Positions 5,173 through 5,297 of a stretch of 5,297 nucleotides of DNA are shown here, one piece after another. Made by a program: the position numbers and the translations under genes. The notes below the pieces were generated by a model. It ran no database searches and was not told where the DNA came from. It saw only the letters and a program-made list of their open reading frames with translations. Numbering within the stretch: position 1 is the stretch's first letter; each line of letters starts with the position of its first letter. The stretch comes from an uncultured Propionibacteriaceae bacterium (GTDB taxonomy: Bacteria > Actinomycetota > Actinomycetes > Propionibacteriales > Propionibacteriaceae), in NCBI GenBank assembly GCA_937859105.1, contig CALMAD010000024.1, forward strand, positions 1 to 5,297, written 5' to 3'.

Positions 5173-5297
5173 CAGACCGCGATCGGGGCCTTGATACCCG
5201 GGTGCGGGTCGTAGTCGAGCACCTCGATGTCGGCGAGCGTGAAGCCATCGATGCTCGTCACGGCCGGGTTCAGCGCGAGCCTGGGCAGCGCGCGCGG
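5172..5297 (-). CDS. thyA: Thymidylate synthase, C-terminal end (cut by right edge)
   Basis: Only the last 41 residues and the stop (5174-5172) are in the window. They read [19 protein letters not shown] followed by ~22 more residues ending [14 protein letters not shown]. This matches the ThyA C-terminus: the LPKL.LNP strand, the E...Y-DPHP-IKAP segment, and the mobile C-terminal residues that close over the folate cofactor. ThyA methylates dUMP to dTMP using methylenetetrahydrofolate and yields dihydrofolate. It is the first known gene of a minus-strand run ending in DHFR, so substrate recycling is encoded two genes downstream. Its stop codon overlaps the ribosome binding site of the next gene. 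Confidence 0.95.
   Translation of the reverse strand, partial: PRALPRLALNPAVTSIDGFTLADIEVLDYDPHPGIKAPIAV

Noticed and set aside
1..5297. CRISPR array, tRNA, rRNA or transposase genes
   Set aside because: No regularly spaced repeats, cloverleaf sequences or transposase motifs were recognised in the window.

Overview
The window is high-GC DNA (roughly 70% G+C by eye) with an actinobacterial character. The signs are a GNAT-first acyl-CoA synthetase-type protein, a DinB polymerase with the actinobacterial C-terminal 'W-x-P-G ... G-R-G-W-V-W-G-S-G' tail, GTG starts, and gene-leading starts that lack a Shine-Dalgarno sequence but sit next to a TANNNT box. A deep-branching actinobacterium such as the Thermoleophilia/Solirubrobacterales is a reasonable guess, but nothing here proves it.

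Layout, left to right. (1) At 1-882 on the minus strand lies the N-terminal 294 codons of a GNAT plus CoA-binding (acetate-CoA-ligase-like) protein that runs off the left edge. (2) At 883-1084 is a spacer of about 200 bp holding a candidate leaderless promoter and weak hairpin potential. (3) At 1085-2380 on the minus strand is dinB, a complete Y-family DNA polymerase IV. (4) At 2381-2503 is a divergent intergenic region dominated by a near-perfect 22-bp inverted repeat flanked by a 10-bp direct repeat. (5) At 2504-3055 on the plus strand is a CDP-alcohol phosphatidyltransferase (PgsA/Cls-like) membrane enzyme. (6) At 3022-5297 on the minus strand is a tightly packed operon-like block, in transcription order: thyA (C-terminal end only), an alpha/beta hydrolase, and one ORF encoding a second alpha/beta hydrolase (lipase-like) fused in frame to a complete dihydrofolate reductase. 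This ORF overlaps the 3' end of the phosphatidyltransferase gene tail-to-tail by 34 bp.

How the genes fit together. ThyA makes dTMP and releases dihydrofolate, which DHFR recycles to tetrahydrofolate, so a thyA...folA block is a coherent thymidylate cycle. Unusually, two serine hydrolases are inserted between these enzymes, and the second is covalently joined to DHFR with no stop codon between the domains. Signals inside this block are Shine-Dalgarno based (AGGGG, GAGGAGG). The three genes that lead their own units (GNAT, dinB, phosphatidyltransferase) instead show a TANNNT hexamer 6-7 nt before the start codon, the geometry of leaderless transcripts.

The most interesting signals are the hydrolase-DHFR fusion, the palindromic element between dinB and the phosphatidyltransferase gene, and a strong over-representation of the heptamer GGACGCC/GGCGTCC (about 34 copies on both strands against roughly 3 expected from base composition).
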